This document shows positions 12,301 through 25,480 of a stretch of DNA of 64,000 nucleotides, piece by piece (the stretch's first letter is position 1; each line of letters starts with the position of its first letter). This DNA comes from Coriaria nepalensis (lineage: Eukaryota; Streptophyta; Magnoliopsida; Cucurbitales; Coriariaceae). The stretch spans positions 7,501 to 71,500 of the forward strand of contig CP114489.1 of the NCBI GenBank assembly GCA_027186245.1, given 5' to 3'. A program made the translations under genes and the position numbers. The notes beneath the pieces are model-generated. The model did no database searches, was not told where the DNA came from, and saw only the letters and a program-made list of their open reading frames with translations.

Positions 12301-13903
12301 TGTTCCTTTCACAACTATTCACATAATTATGTTTCTGGCAGATTACTGCATGCAACATTGTAAGAATTGAGATACCAAGCTCATCTCTCAGTTTCAAGTC
12401 CATAACCATTCATCTTCCATGGATTGGTTAGGATCACAGAAACAACTCAGGGGAAAAGGGCAATGTTTGATGGATGCAATAAGAATCATAAGTTTTCAAA
12501 ACTAAACCTGGATGGTCAAAATTATACTCATGTACTCTAGTAAGTTGCTCTGAAGTCAAGTTATGATAGAAGGAATCCTGTCATAGATCATCTAGTTTAT
12601 CATTCAAGGTTCAGACACCATTACATTCCATATATGTATGGTTAAATAGAGCAAAGCCCCATAAGAATTTCATCGAACAGTAAGATCCTCCACCCATTGA
12701 CGGAGGGAGGGGGAGCAAGGGGCCAATGCCCTCCCTCACTTTTTCCAAATTTGAGATTTTACACCAGAAATATTAAGATTTTATAAATAAATCCTTACAA
12801 CTTTTATTAAAAACTATTTTTTCCTACCATTATTTTTATATGATAATTTCCTCATCTCAACCCCCCCCAAAAAAACAAAAACAAAAAAATTCTGGCTCTT
12901 CCCCAGCCTCAACCCCAACAACAACTAGTGATTTGAACCAAACAAATATAAGCACCTGGTCAACAAGAATCACACGTTGATTGTGAAGCTGCTGAATAAT
13001 CATATTGCAAACAGTAGTCTTCCCAGAAGCTGTTCCACCAGTGACACCTTTCAAAAAATTAGAGAAAAAGTACTTAGTTTCCATTCATAAAAAGTATCTA
13101 ATGAATTATGAGCTCAATACATCATGTTTAGGAGAAAGATGGACATTCTTTGCTCAGTATCAGACCAACCTTGTGTGGAGCTAATAGTTTTCATTTCCCA
13201 TCTCATGGAAAACTCTTTTCACTCCACTTAGCCCTATCCCCCTCTAGTGATATTTCAGTGATAGGTTCTATAGGAACCGGACGATCCAATTTGGTCAGGG
13301 GAAAGTATACATAGAAGACAGTTCTGTTCTATTCTACTAGTATTACTATTAGACTGTGATCTCGGCTTAGTGAGCCCTTTCTTCTGTGATGAACTGTTGG
13401 CACCAGTCCTACACTTTGTCTCCATGGACCAAGGACAAGCAAGGAGGTAAACCACTTCAGCGCGGTTGATTCCCTCTAAGGCGGAATGCTCCTCTTTTTT
13501 TTCTCTGCTCTCTTTGTTGATGGACATGCCAAAGGTGGAGTGATCATAAGTTTTAATAATAAAGAAAAAAAAAAAAAGAAGGCGGATAGCTCCCGTACTG
13601 ATTGCTTTGAACCAAATTAATAGGGAAACTAAGTAGGAGCCTAGAAAATATAATGTAGTAAGAGACTCGGGTCACATGAGGATTCTTTCAATTATTTTCT
13701 GGATGCCAAAACACCATGAAATGTAAATTGGTTACGTGAAGGAACTTACCAATGACAAAAGGTTGTTTGTGCATGCTCTCAGTAGTTAAATCTTCCAGAT
13801 GCTCAGTTTGTATAACATTCTGCTTCAGATTATCCTTGTGAAGACCAGAAAAATTAACCACTGACGAGGCCCCCATTGAATCCATTACTGAAGTAGAACC
13901 CAT
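9306..13903 (-). pseudogene. Uridine kinase-like/UPRT-fusion gene, decayed
   Basis: Plant UKL proteins carry an N-terminal uridine kinase domain and a C-terminal uracil phosphoribosyltransferase-like domain for pyrimidine salvage. The 5' half is well preserved: exons 13903-13750, 13047-12956, 12577-12508, 12174-12056, 11552-11456 and 11155-11076 join in frame. They encode the P-loop [12 protein letters not shown], then DSFY and EGILVFHD. The 3' half is broken. A TGA replaces the Arg of the conserved IIIPRGGDN motif near 10658, and the exon preceding RGMHTLIRD is badly diverged. A donor near 10340 reads GC. The exon expected to encode the region between the EKQV and SGESMEN motifs is not found between about 10198 and 10110. 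Single-base indels disrupt the SERHVLLLDP-like, GVPESHIIF-like and TSEID-like segments (about 9847, 9615, 9415). The last exon still reads EEFRVIPGIGEFGDRYF to a TAG at 9308. A truncated kinase could be made, but the full protein cannot. Confidence 0.88.
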
Positions 13904-14468
13904 AGGCAGAAGCCTATGGAAAAGAATATGGAATCAAATTTTAATTATTTTTTATTTTTAATCACAAAAGCAATGCTGCTATCTCTAAATCTCAGACACA
14001 AAGAACACCACTACATAAATGCTATGCAGATATAAGCCCCAAAAAAAAAAAAAAAGTAAAGTAAATTTTCACCCGTTTGGGATTTCAGTATTGCCTAAGG
14101 CATCAATCAATATGAATAGGAATACTGAAAACTCAACGAATGAAACAAACAAAAATGTCTAATTCCACAACGACTTTACCGAATTACAATCACCCCACAA
14201 GTTAATTCTTTGAAGGCCTCCGATACAAACACAATTGGATCAAGAAGATTCCTTAGAAGGACTAACAGGCTGATTCAGAGAACTCAGAGGGCTATATAAA
14301 AGAACCACATGCCTTTGATAAAAATAATAAATAAATAAAAGTGAGGTTTCAGATTCAATCAGAGTAACTGAATGAACAGAAAATTTCACATGCACGAACG
14401 ATCTGCTGCAAAGAAAAAATGCCGATCCCTCACCGACGTACCTGATGAAGTCAGAGCACGGGATTGTA

Positions 14469-14492
14469 GAGAGAGAGAGAGAGAGAGAGAGA
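14469..14492. repeat. (GA)12 microsatellite
   Basis: Perfect GA dinucleotide run upstream of the uridine kinase-like gene, probably in its leader or proximal promoter (CT-rich on the transcribed strand, as is common in plant 5' leaders). Confidence 0.8.
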
Positions 14493-16146
14493 AGGAGACA
14501 GGGTGGGGGTTACAAATTGGAAAAATGGAGTCATTTGGAAAATAGAGGGAGAGGGAGGATGCACACGTGTCCATGTTGAAATAGTGAGGCCCTGTTTTCG
14601 GAGAAAGGGAGATGTGGCTGCCCTGCAACTGCTCAACGGCTGTGTCATGCGGTAAGAGAGGCAGATTGTAAGACCATACCGTAGCCATGATTTTGATAAG
14701 AAAAGCTCAAACTTGTAATAATGAAGGCGAGACAGTAGACCCACCATCGTATCCTTCGAGCAACTGGCTGCATTCTATTTCTATGATTTTGGTGACATGG
14801 ACACAGTACATGCCCAAGGGGACGCTTTGCGCGCGAAGAAGAGAGAGTCGGTTGTCAGTCAAAGATGGGAAGTTTGGAGTTTGAAATTTGAATCACTTCA
14901 TTTGGGCCCTGCCATCAGATTTTGATACCAGATGGGGCTTTCCTGGTCTATTTGCAGGTTTAGTAAAGGCCCAATATACCAAAAAAGGAACGTGGTGTTT
15001 TACTTTTCTCTGGGTCAAAACTCAAGAGAAGGAATGGGTAATAATGTTATGGACCCAAATAACATCGGCCTGGGCCTCTATCTTAATTAACGGCAACCAC
15101 ATTTGACTTTATGCACCAGCAGCACTCATTATGCTTATGCCTTAAAAGAAAAGTGTGTCGCCTCCAATTAGCAATTTGGCTTTAACTGAATTTTATCAAA
15201 CAAACAAACAAAAGAAAAGTGAATCAATCATAATAAAGAAATCGCATGCAACATAATAAAGAACTAAAGAAGCGTAAGTGGTCCAATTAATGGGGAACAG
15301 AATGTAAAAAATAGTAAGCATGGGAAAGTTAACGTGCCTCTTCAATCATTCCAAATCTAGGGATCCAACGTTCCAATTAAGCCCCAGTGTTCGTTTCAAA
15401 AGCCCAAACCGGCGTTATACCTGAATCATTTTATGTATTGCCTTTATTCCATTAAAAGGAAAAAGATGGATCAGAATCAGAGTTGGGAGAGAGTAGGTGA
15501 CCTCGTATATACATATCATACGTTAAGATTGAGAGGGTCAGCGGCAGTAAAGGAAGGGTCCACTGCTACTAGCCAGTGGCCACACACCATTGAATCAAAT
15601 CATAGTATGAAGCAGGCCCTTTATATATGATAAATAGTAAGATGCTGCCGTCCAGTCCAGGATTCAAGATCAAGAAAGAGGTCCCACGTACGACCAGGTG
15701 ATTACCACTCGTCATAATCCAATTACCTTCGCTTTTTCCACGAGGAATGATTGGTTACAGCCAGGTCAATTACATGTACGGGTTTTATATCAATATATAT
15801 ATATATATATATAACAACGTTGCTAGTCAAGCTAATGCCGTCCTTTTACTATATATCAGCCATTACCCGGTTGTATAACTGCCGTCCCGTCCCCCATTCT
15901 AATTTACCTCCATATCGCAGTGTGCATGCAGATGCAGGAGATACACACTAGCTAGCTAGCTTCTAGAATTACTTGCTACAATCTCGGACTCTTCTAAGGT
16001 AAGATTTAGAGCATGCGCGCCTAGGCTAGCTGCAGTTGCCGCTGCTTCTAAGGTAATTAGTTCCCTTTCAGTTTCGCAGTTGTGGTGGTGTAAAGATCAA
16101 GAGTTAATCATCCTAAAAGGTAAAAAGCATCAGTAGGGAGTTGGGA
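14493..16146. other. Intergenic spacer between divergent genes
   Basis: About 1.65 kb between the minus-strand uridine kinase-like locus and the plus-strand kinesin. It contains an AT dinucleotide run at 15793-15813 and no recognisable coding region. It should hold the promoters of both divergent genes. Confidence 0.6.
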
Positions 16147-19100
16147 ATGCCAGAGGCAAGTAATAGTGGTCTGAAGTTCACGTCTCCTGACAAGAACCTC
16201 AGAGGACTAAAGGCTGGAGCCAATTTAGTCTCTAACACTCAGCCTGATTCCTTCACCGACGAGATCATCAACGACCATGAATTGGCTCAGAGGAAAGCTG
16301 AAGAAGCAGGTTTTTTCTTTTTGTTTAATTCCTTCATTCACTTTTATCATGACCATCTTGCTGAATTTCACAAAAGGAAGGAAAAAGCACAGAGTGTAGA
16401 ATCCATAATCATTCTGTTTGGTAGTGGAATTAATGCTTGTGTGGTGGGGGCCCGGGGGGAGTAAATTGTTTCATTTGACAAAGCAGGGGAGTCTTGTCTC
16501 GGAGTTCACACTGCGTATACGCACAAGTCCAAAGTTTATTACGCTCATTCTTGCATCGAAAGTTATATTCATTAGAATGTGTTTCAGGTTCAAGGAGGTG
16601 CCAAGCAGCTGAATGGTTATGTGAGATGGACGACGGAGCAGCAGAGAAGCTGCATAAACAACCATCTGAAGAAGAATTCCGCCTTGCACTCCGCAATGGC
16701 CTTATTCTCTGCAACGTCTTAAATAAAGTCAATCCTGGAGCTGTTCTCAAGGTTTTTATTGCTTTGATCCTTCTCAATTGTCTGCTTATTACTCTCTTTC
16801 GCTTCTCTTACGTGCTTTCACACAACAATTTTACCTTGATGTTCATGGATTGGGTTCTAGTATATTAGTCTCTTCTTTAATGGAATTAGGTAGTATTGAA
16901 TCCCGTTATAGCACTTCAGACAACAGAAGGAGCTGCACAATCTGCCATTCAGTACTTTGAGAACATGAGAAATTTCTTGGAGGCTGTTAAAAACATGAAG
17001 CTCTTGACGTTTGAAGCATCTGATTTGGAAAAGGTATATTTCTTTAACCATCTATGTCACTGGCTTCTAATTTACTTCATATCCAAGCCAATGCATCTCT
17101 ATTGAATGTATAGGGCGGTTCGTCAAGTAAAGTTGTAGACTGTATCCTCTGTCTAAAAGGTTATTACGAGTGGAAGCAAGTGGGTGGAGTTGGGGTTTGG
17201 AGGTATGGTGGGACTGTGAGGATCACTTCCTTCCCCAACCCCAAGGGATCATCGTCCTCTTCGGATGGAAGTGAATGTACTGATGAATCGATTGATGAAT
17301 ATGAATCATCACAGTACGAGCAGCTATTGGAGTTTCTGAATCTTTCTGATCAAGCCTCAATCAAAGAATCCAGAATTTCATCTATGCTGCCTTTTCTATT
17401 TGATCATTTTGGACTCAGACTACTGCAGGCTTACCTGCGTGAGGGCAGTGAGTTTGAAGACTTGCCTTTGAATGCAATGGTAGGTAAGACAATTTCCAAG
17501 TTTTGTATGCAGGGATCATCATTATCCTTTTGATAGTCTGGTCTTGCGATAACATATGAAATTGAGAAAACCATAAATAAGAAAGACTAGGTAGTGTCAT
17601 TTCTACATGTTAGATATATTTGTTTGATTTGGCTTGCAGATCGGGGATATCCTTCAAATCATCTGTATCTATGAATAAACTTATCCGGTCCTACTGACAA
17701 TATGAAAGTTCTTGCTTATTGTTTTACCTTTACTTATTATGAAGTTTCACTAGTTGCGTATGTCTGATTCATCGCTGGAAAAAAATCTAGGTAATTGATG
17801 CATTGCTCGGTAAGGTAGTCAATGACTTCTCTGCATTGATCGTTTCTCAAGGCAATCAGGTAGCAGGAATGTGAATTGTTGCTTTAATAAGTTTTTCACT
17901 AATCCTGTACAACTTTCTAAATATGATTGGAAAATATCCTTGAAAGCCTTTCGCAAGACATCCTCATTTCGTAGTTTGACAACTTGTGTTTACTGCTCTC
18001 AACAGCTAGGATTGTTTCTGAAGAAGATATTAAGAAGTGATGTCGGTTCTATATCGAAGTTTCAATTTGTAGAGGCCATTTCCCGTTATCTTGGTCGAAG
18101 AGCTAGTCAGGTATCAAAGGATTTTGCCAAATTTTGTGTCTGTGGAGGTAAACCTAAGGATATTCAGCACAAGGACGGCATTCCACCAGAAGCAATTAAT
18201 ATTCACCAAAAGAAGCTAGATGTATGAATCAGTCAATGAAATCTAGTCAACTTTCTCCTTTCTATACGGTATTAATCTGCAATTTTTCTTCCACATTCCA
18301 TGGACACACTACACTGACTCCTCTTGTCTGGGACCGTGTAGGAACTAAACTCGTCACTTCAAGAGACAAAACTAGAAGTCAAACAGGCTCAATCAGAGTG
18401 GGAGAAAGAACTTACAAGACTATGTATGAGCTTCTGGACCTATTTTTTGGTCTAAACCGAACATGTTCAACCTAACTTTATTCTGTTTCAGTAAAAGGAT
18501 GCTGAAAATATGGTCTGCTCTTATTGTTGCCTCAGATCATTATCTCAACGGCCTACAGATGGCTTCCTCTTCTTATCACAAGGTGTTAGAAGAAAATCGC
18601 ATTTTGTACAATCAAGTCCAGGACCTCAAAGGTTTCATTTCGATATAAGCCCATCTTAACATAATGAGACATATTTCAACATTCTGGAACTTCACTGACG
18701 GTTTTGTCTAACCAACAGGAACCGTCCGGGTCTACTGCAGAGTAAGGCCTTTCTTAACAGGCCAGTTAAATATGCAGTCTACTGTAGACTATATTGGAGA
18801 AAACGGAAATATCATGATCATGAACCCCCTAAAACAAGGCAGAGATTCAAGAAGAGTATTTTCATTTAACAAAGTGTTTGGGACGGATGCTACACAAGGT
18901 AAAATGTTATGACCAAATCATGGCTTTCTATATGTTAAGGAAAAGTGCAGCCCTGTAGTAGCTTCTTCTGTTACAATTAATCGGTACAGTAGATGCTTAA
19001 CAAATATACCTATATGAGAAAGAATCTGTAGTTGACTAATATGTCGAGTAACTGAAGTGAGAGTCGGTGAGTCCTTGACAATATAATGCTTCAGGTTCTG

Positions 19101-21882
19101 AAACAAAGTGGGTGAAGGAATATTTGTAGTCCATATGATGAATGTGGTTTTAATGCCAATCTTGAAGCAATGTTTGTTATTCAAGATGTTATCATTCTAG
19201 GGTATTCCTAACAATGAGGTTCTACCATAATCTTCAGATCAAATATATATCGACACTCAACCGCTGATCAGGTCTGTTCTGGATGGTTTTAATGTATGCA
19301 TCTTTGCATATGGACAGACAGGCTCAGGCAAGACATACACAATGGTAAACATCAAAACCGACCATCCCACCTGCTCTATATTGAACTCAATATCCTAACC
19401 TTATATGTACAGTAAAAGGTGTTGTATGATACATACAGCCTTAGATAACTAAGGTGCTCAGTATATATTGTTTCTGTTCTTCTACAGAGTGGCCCCAATT
19501 TGATGACCGGGGAGTCCTTGGGAGTAAATTATCGAGCTCTACGGGACTTGTTTCAGATATCAGAGGCAAGAGCAGAAATGATAAAATATGAAGTTGGAGT
19601 TCAGATGATTGAGATATATAATGAACAAGTGAGGGACCTATTAGTCAATGCTGGGTCAAGCAGAAGATATCCTTTCAAATTGTACTTCCTATTGATTATT
19701 TCTTAAAGATGATACTACATTTCCTTAACTACTTGAACATTAGATATACGGAATAATTCTCAACTGAGTGGACTAAATGTACCTGATGCAAGTTGGGTTC
19801 CGGTAACCTCTACACAGGATGTTGTTGATTGGATGAAGGTCGGTCAAAAGAATCGCGCTGTAGGTGCTACAGCTCTAAATGAGAGAAGTAGCCGTTCTCA
19901 TAGGTACGATATTCTGTTTTTATACTACCTTCTAGACAAGAATGTTATTTACATGTATTTCCATCTTTACATCCATTGCAGTATATTAACAGTTCATGTC
20001 CACGGAAGAGAATTGCACAATGGTACCATTCTTAGAGGGTGCCTTCATCTGATAGATTTGGCTGGAAGCGAAAGAGTAGATAAATCTGAGGCTGTTGGTG
20101 AAAGGCTCAAGGAAGCACAGCACATAAATAAATCACTCTCTGCACTTGGGGATGTTATTTACGCTCTTGCACAAAAGAGCTCCCACATTCCTTACAGAAA
20201 CAGCAAGCTTACTCAAGTGCTACAAGATTCTCTAGGTAGGATATATAGGTTGAACATATAGATATGGAAAGTGATAATGAGAATGTGTGGGGCTGTGAGG
20301 GACAGGACTACGATATACATTTGTTAGTTTTGGGTTAAAAAAATGCAGGTTTTCTTGTTTTCAGATCCGGTTGCTTCTTCAGCAGTTCTTATCATATCTT
20401 CTTATGAACAGGCGGGCAAGCAAAAACATTGATGTTTGTACATATAAATCCTGAAGTTAATGCTCTTGGGGAGACGATTAGCACACTCAAATTTGCTGAG
20501 AGGGTCGCCTCCATAGAATTAGGCGCAGCACGATCTAATAAAGAAACTGATGAAATCAGAGAGCTTAAAGAAGAGGTTAACCACTTGTAATAATTTGATG
20601 CAATTTGTGTTATTCTTGTTCACATTGTGATATGAATTCGTTGAGGATCTTCATATGTAAGCAGATATCAAATCTAAAGTCAGCACTGGAGAGTGAGGAA
20701 ACTGAAGTCGATCGACTGAAAGGTGGGAATACTAAAACTACTACAGAAATCCAGAAAGCCAGAGCTGCTTCGCCCTTGCAAGTTCCAAGATATGGTGTTG
20801 CTGCTAACAGTTTTGAGGTAATAAGTCAGATTTTCCTACTTCACTTGCTTTACAGAATTTGGGATAGGCAAAAGAGTGTGCTTTCTGATACGATGGAATG
20901 TTAACCATTCCAGACCAGAAGCTGTTCATTGGGTAAGCAAAGGAGGTTGAGGTTTCCCACTGGGTCTGCAGAGAAGGAGATTGCTCCAAATATGTCTTTC
21001 CAAGATGAAGAGCAAACAACGAGCTCTGGAAAACCAAGGCAGCCATCCCCACCTGTTAGGAGGTCATTATCCACTGACAGAGGGGCTATTATTAGAATCA
21101 GCAAGGTCAAGGTTGACAAAAATGAGAACCAAGCAATTACTAAGCTTCCATTTCCAGCAAGAGTGCCCTCTATCAAATCAACAATGCCATCTGCTGATAA
21201 CAATGGAAGAGTGTATAACTACTCTCAAGAGGCGGCTAAGCAAAATAACTGTTCTGATACATTCTTTAGCCGCCATAAAGGGTCGAGCTCCAAGAAAGTG
21301 TATTCGGAATATGAAGTAGAGCATTTTGAGGAAGCTCTCAATATAAAGCAAGGTGGTATCAGGAAACTCAAGACTGAGAGCAAGGCTAAGTCGAAGCAAA
21401 GTCAACTACCTGCAGCATCAACTACATTGCTTGCTGATAATGTTGTTGATGAGATTGAGGAGACTTGGAATAGTAGTGACTTCTCTCAGACCGAAAATGA
21501 TCACATTCTTGCTGTGTCACCTGTGCATCAAGCTTTGAAGGTGAAAAGGCTTCGACACAAGTCACACAACTTGTTAAGCAACTCCCATAATCCAGAACCA
21601 AGGTATGAATTTCATAACAACACCTCTCGTATAAATAAGATATTCGATCATTTTCTGTCTTATTAGAAAATGAAGCATCATTCGAAAATGAAACATTCTA
21701 GTACTATCGCTTGCAGAGAAGCAATGCCAAGGGATGAACGCATATTGGTAGTAGCAGAGAAACTCGAAAAGAAGGTACCAAATGGGGGAGTCCGTTATCC
21801 AAAGGAAGGAGGCAGCACATCTTTGAAAGAATTCACAAGGAGCCGATCGACACCTCGCGGAAAGTTATTGGTTTTACCCTGA
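16147..21882 (+). CDS. Kinesin-14 with calponin-homology domain (KIN-14, KCH type)
   Basis: A minus-end-directed microtubule motor of the plant KCH group, whose CH domain can bind actin. Seventeen exons join in frame to 1118 aa: 16147-16309, 16588-16751, 16890-17033, 17114-17479, 17791-17859, 18006-18221, 18342-18423, 18536-18631, 18719-18898, 19238-19344, 19488-19666, 19739-19903, 19982-20235, 20412-20575, 20665-20817, 20914-21602, 21717-21882. Order of parts: CH domain (about residues 55-175), linker with a short coiled coil ([17 protein letters not shown]), then the internal motor from [11 protein letters not shown] (about 434). The motor has P-loop GQTGSGKT (about 519-526), switch I NERSSRSH and switch II DLAGSER, followed by the neck and a long basic low-complexity C-terminus. 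All junctions are GT-AG except the exon 11/12 intron, which is AT-AC. The ATG at 16147 begins MPEASNS. No stop or frameshift is seen. The exact subclass letter is not assigned. Confidence 0.94.
19667..19738 (+). other. U12-type AT-AC intron in kinesin motor domain
   Basis: This 72-nt intron begins ATATCCTTTC, contains TTCCTTAACT at 19721-19730 (a near-perfect U12 branch site) and ends GAAC. Only this AT-AC removal gives the expected motor sequence across the joint (SSRR then LDIRNNSQL). The branch site lies about 10 nt from the acceptor, as is typical for the minor spliceosome. Confidence 0.88.
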
Positions 21883-22871
21883 AGAATACACACTTCTAGA
21901 GCAAATCTGACACAATATAAGTTGAATTCCTGTAAAGTGACTGTACTTGTCAGAATGCTTCGCTTGAGAAAGAAACAAAAAAATTGCTCAGAGGTTCAAA
22001 AGCCGTCTTGAGAGTTGAGAGGCAATTTGTAGAACACTAGAACCTTTGTCTTATAGTCAGTTGAAATATAGACGCCGTTACTTTATCTAGTAACCTTCTT
22101 GTTTTCCCTTAATTCTTTTATTATCTAGTAAATTATTGGATATGAGTGACAAAGCTCGTTCTTGCTTCTTAGGACTGGTAACCCTCTACGGGTTCTAGAA
22201 AAAAGAACAGACGAAAGAAGTGAACTCTGGAGAAAAAGAAGCTGCAAATCTGAAGGCGATGCTGTTCCCATAAAGGAAAAAGGGAATTGGTGGGGCGGAG
22301 TTGGAGGGACAGAGTCATGCCGTCAACAATCCCACCTATTGGCGCTCCAGGCAAGCTTTTAGGACTCGAAATAAAGAAAGTCGTACGTAACAACTATCAA
22401 AGTTCCAGAAAAGTAAACCAAAAGGAAACTATAAGATGCCATGGTAATTAGCATCTAAGCCACAGATTTCCACCTGGGGATTGCATTCTCACGTACAGTA
22501 AGCCATCAGCAACAAAATGGGACATATATATGTAACACACACTGAGTTTGACATGAGATTGTTCTAACATGTCATGTATCTTGCTTTGCTAAGATGTTTA
22601 ACAGCTAAAAGGTTGGACACTCTACCCTTGCAAGTGGATAAAATGGAAGACGGATTCACAGATACATAGAGACGAACAAATTGTGCATTCGATGATGCCA
22701 TAGTTATAGTATTGGTCACAAGGACCATGAAAGGACTGTGTTCTCAGTGATTGATGCTTCATCTACACTCTTATCTGAGAACTTCCCAAAACTAAACCAC
22801 CAACGAACATAGATCTCTACTCGAAGTGAGAAGTATACATTGCAACCACTATAAGAAACAGAGGGTTAAAG
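21883..22871. other. Intergenic, convergent 3' flanks
   Basis: Unique sequence between the ends of the plus-strand kinesin and the minus-strand SFT2 gene. It should hold both 3' UTRs. No gene recognised. Confidence 0.6.
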
Positions 22872-24828
22872 TCATCTCCCAAAACATTTCATGATTGAAG
22901 ATGAAAGAGCAGATGATAGGAATTTCATCCCAGCAGATCCACCAGGAAAATATGAAACAGCATAGTATACAAGTGCAATAACCTGCAGAAAAACACCAGT
23001 GCATATTTTTGTCAGTCAACTTTACCATCTTCAAAAAAACTTACTGTGTTAACAATGGATATCCAGAAGCATATAGAGAAGAGTTATCACAGATTAATAA
23101 CGATTCAACATAGATTCCATGCTACATGCAAGAATCATCAGGTACTAGACAGGCACAGAATGACTTAACCAAATTGATGGAAAAATACTGAGGCATGGCA
23201 TTAGTTACCTGTAATACAGAGAAGAGCACAGAGAGAATGTAGCTGTGGAGTCCCATAGAAACATATAGGGTACCCACCATGCTGCATAAGAACCCCAAGG
23301 TCAAAGGAAGCCTCTGGATTTTGATAAATGGAAAAGAATTAGTGATGTAACAGATTTGACGATTCAGACCAAGTTAACAAATATTGTACAAGGCTATATC
23401 TATCAGAGATACCTCTTTGGAAGACATATGGGCCAGTTGGTTTTTTGGACCCCGGAGAGCAAAGAAGGATGCAATGATAAAGCAGCATCCAAGAGTGAAG
23501 CAAATAGCAAATTTCTGGGGCATTAGAACCATGACTGGAAGGAACATGGAAAATGCGATAAAAACAAAGAAAACCCCGGTTGCTAGAAACAAACCAAAAT
23601 ACATCAGCGCTTTTCCCGAAGGGATATTACTAGTGGCAGATTGGACACTTCCAGGTAGATCTCTCACTCCCTTTGAAACCCTAAACACACATGGAACCAA
23701 AAAAAAGGAATATTTATCCATCTCCACATGGGGGAAAACGATCTCAAGATCTTCACCTACAAGTTCTTATGTAGAAGATAATTCTGATTTAGAGATGGAT
23801 GGAACCAACTTAGTTCTAATGTTCAGATTAAGAAGGGAAAAAAGGATCAAAGCACAAAAAATATCGGATAACAATTCCTATAATTTGGATCCTCAGATGT
23901 TCTTCACATACAAGACCCATATTATCCCTTGTGACATTCTCTTTCAACATAGAGACTGATATAAAGACTTAAATGCTAACCTGCATCTAGAAGTTTCTTG
24001 TGATGCTATAATATTAGAATGCTTAGCTGCAGATCCGAGAGACTTTTCAAGGTCTTAAACTACTTAACCAACATACATGAACATATTAACTTATGTTCAT
24101 AATATCATTCTCTCTCTCCTTTAAAGCTAGGGTACTTAGCCACATTGTATTTTGGGGAAGGCAAATGACAATCTTACTTCAGTGGGGTGGAATATTATTA
24201 TTTAATGAGACACAGAACCAAGTAGCTGATTACAAGTGCCCCGACTCATCGAGAGGAAAACGGGATCAATAAACATCCATTGAAGAAAGGGGAGTAGACA
24301 GCTCTCCAGACCAAGATCTACAGAGTTACAAACCCCAAAAAGATTTCGCCGGATGATTTTAAAGGTCTTTAACTAGTGATAGAGAACCTGTAATTCACGA
24401 TAACTAAGTATACACCAAGAGGCAAACATTGCCGCATAATTTCTCATATTGCTGATGAAATCAGGTAACTACAAATCCACTAGCTCCGGACCTCTAAAAC
24501 CAAAGATCTTCTATTCGATTCTCCCTTCAGTCCTATATAGAGGTACAGGGAGAAAAAAAACAAATAGAAAAACACAAACTTTTGTGGTAGAAGAGATCTA
24601 AGGATCAGAAGAAGCTTACACGCTGAAAGTCCCTGAAACGGTGTCATTGGCGGACCTAACAGCAGCTTCAAGATCGAAACCAATACCCAAATTCGAGCTA
24701 CTCTCACCGGAAGCTTGCGATGCTGCGTAGGAATTCCAATCGGCTAGCAAGGACGATGAGGTTTTCTGCTGGGCATCAGTGCCGACACCACCGATCTGAG
24801 TAAACCATCCCTGCGCCATTTTCTGCAT
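22872..24828 (-). CDS. SFT2-like vesicle transport protein
   Basis: SFT2 proteins are small four-helix Golgi membrane proteins that assist fusion of endosome-derived vesicles. Exons on the minus strand: 24828-24620, 23680-23413, 23313-23209, 22982-22872. They join in frame to 230 aa, the usual plant length. The N-terminus is hydrophilic (SSSLLADWNSYAAS), followed by TVSGTFSVVSKGVRDLPG. Four hydrophobic helices begin at GKALMYFGLFLATGVFF and MVLMPQKFAICFTLG. The loop GPKNQLAHM and the C-terminal YFPGGSAGMKF to CFGR are family hallmarks. The start is taken at MQKMAQGWF (24828); the second Met at 24819 is possible. The gene is convergent with the kinesin and separated by about 1 kb. Confidence 0.94.
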
Positions 24829-25480
24829 TACTTTCACACCTCGTCTGCCCTGACTTTCCAAGGAATTTACCGCGAACTTGCAGATATATAGAGAACATAT
24901 ATATATATATTGCCAAAACAGAGACGGATTAGCTAAATTTCGTCTTTTCTTCGAACGAAGATAACTCTCACCGAGAGACACTTTAAGGAGAGAAGCAAAC
25001 TCCAAAATGGAGGTTGGTTCGTTAGTTGCTAGTTGGACGGGATCCGATCAGGGAATAAGAGCTCTCGAACCAACCAAATTTATCGCTAGTTCATTTTCAT
25101 TATTTTTTGGATCGGATATTAGTTTATTACGGGATTATATATATATTATTATTCAATACAATATTTAAAACTTCTGTTATTCAAGTTTTTAATGCATATC
25201 TTTTGTCTATTTTTTCGGCTTATTTATAAATCTAAATTTTGTTAAATTAAATTTATATTATTATTCAAATTTTATCTATTTTCTCTTTTATTTATAAATT
25301 TAAATTTTCTCGTGTATATTCAACACTTATATCTAATTTTATTATCTATAATAGCTGTATCTAAATTAATCCTAATAATTTTATTCATAATTCTAATATT
25401 ATGTATTTTACTATATATTTATTTTAACATATGTATTTATAGTACCGACATCTTATATATATATTGTCTCATTGTGGTCG
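24829..25480. other. Promoter region then AT-rich intergenic DNA
   Basis: 5' flank of the SFT2 gene grading into very AT-rich sequence next to LINE debris. TATATATATA at 24897-24908 lies about 70-80 bp upstream of the ATG and could be its TATA region. No gene seen. Confidence 0.5.

Noticed and set aside
12690..12925. G-rich and C-rich blocks in a uridine kinase-like intron, possibly MITE ends
   Set aside because: The ends pair only loosely and no target-site duplication was found.
17641..17760. Possible extra kinesin exon after GCTTGCAG
   Set aside because: Skipping it joins NAM to [10 protein letters not shown] in phase, matching the family; including it introduces stops.
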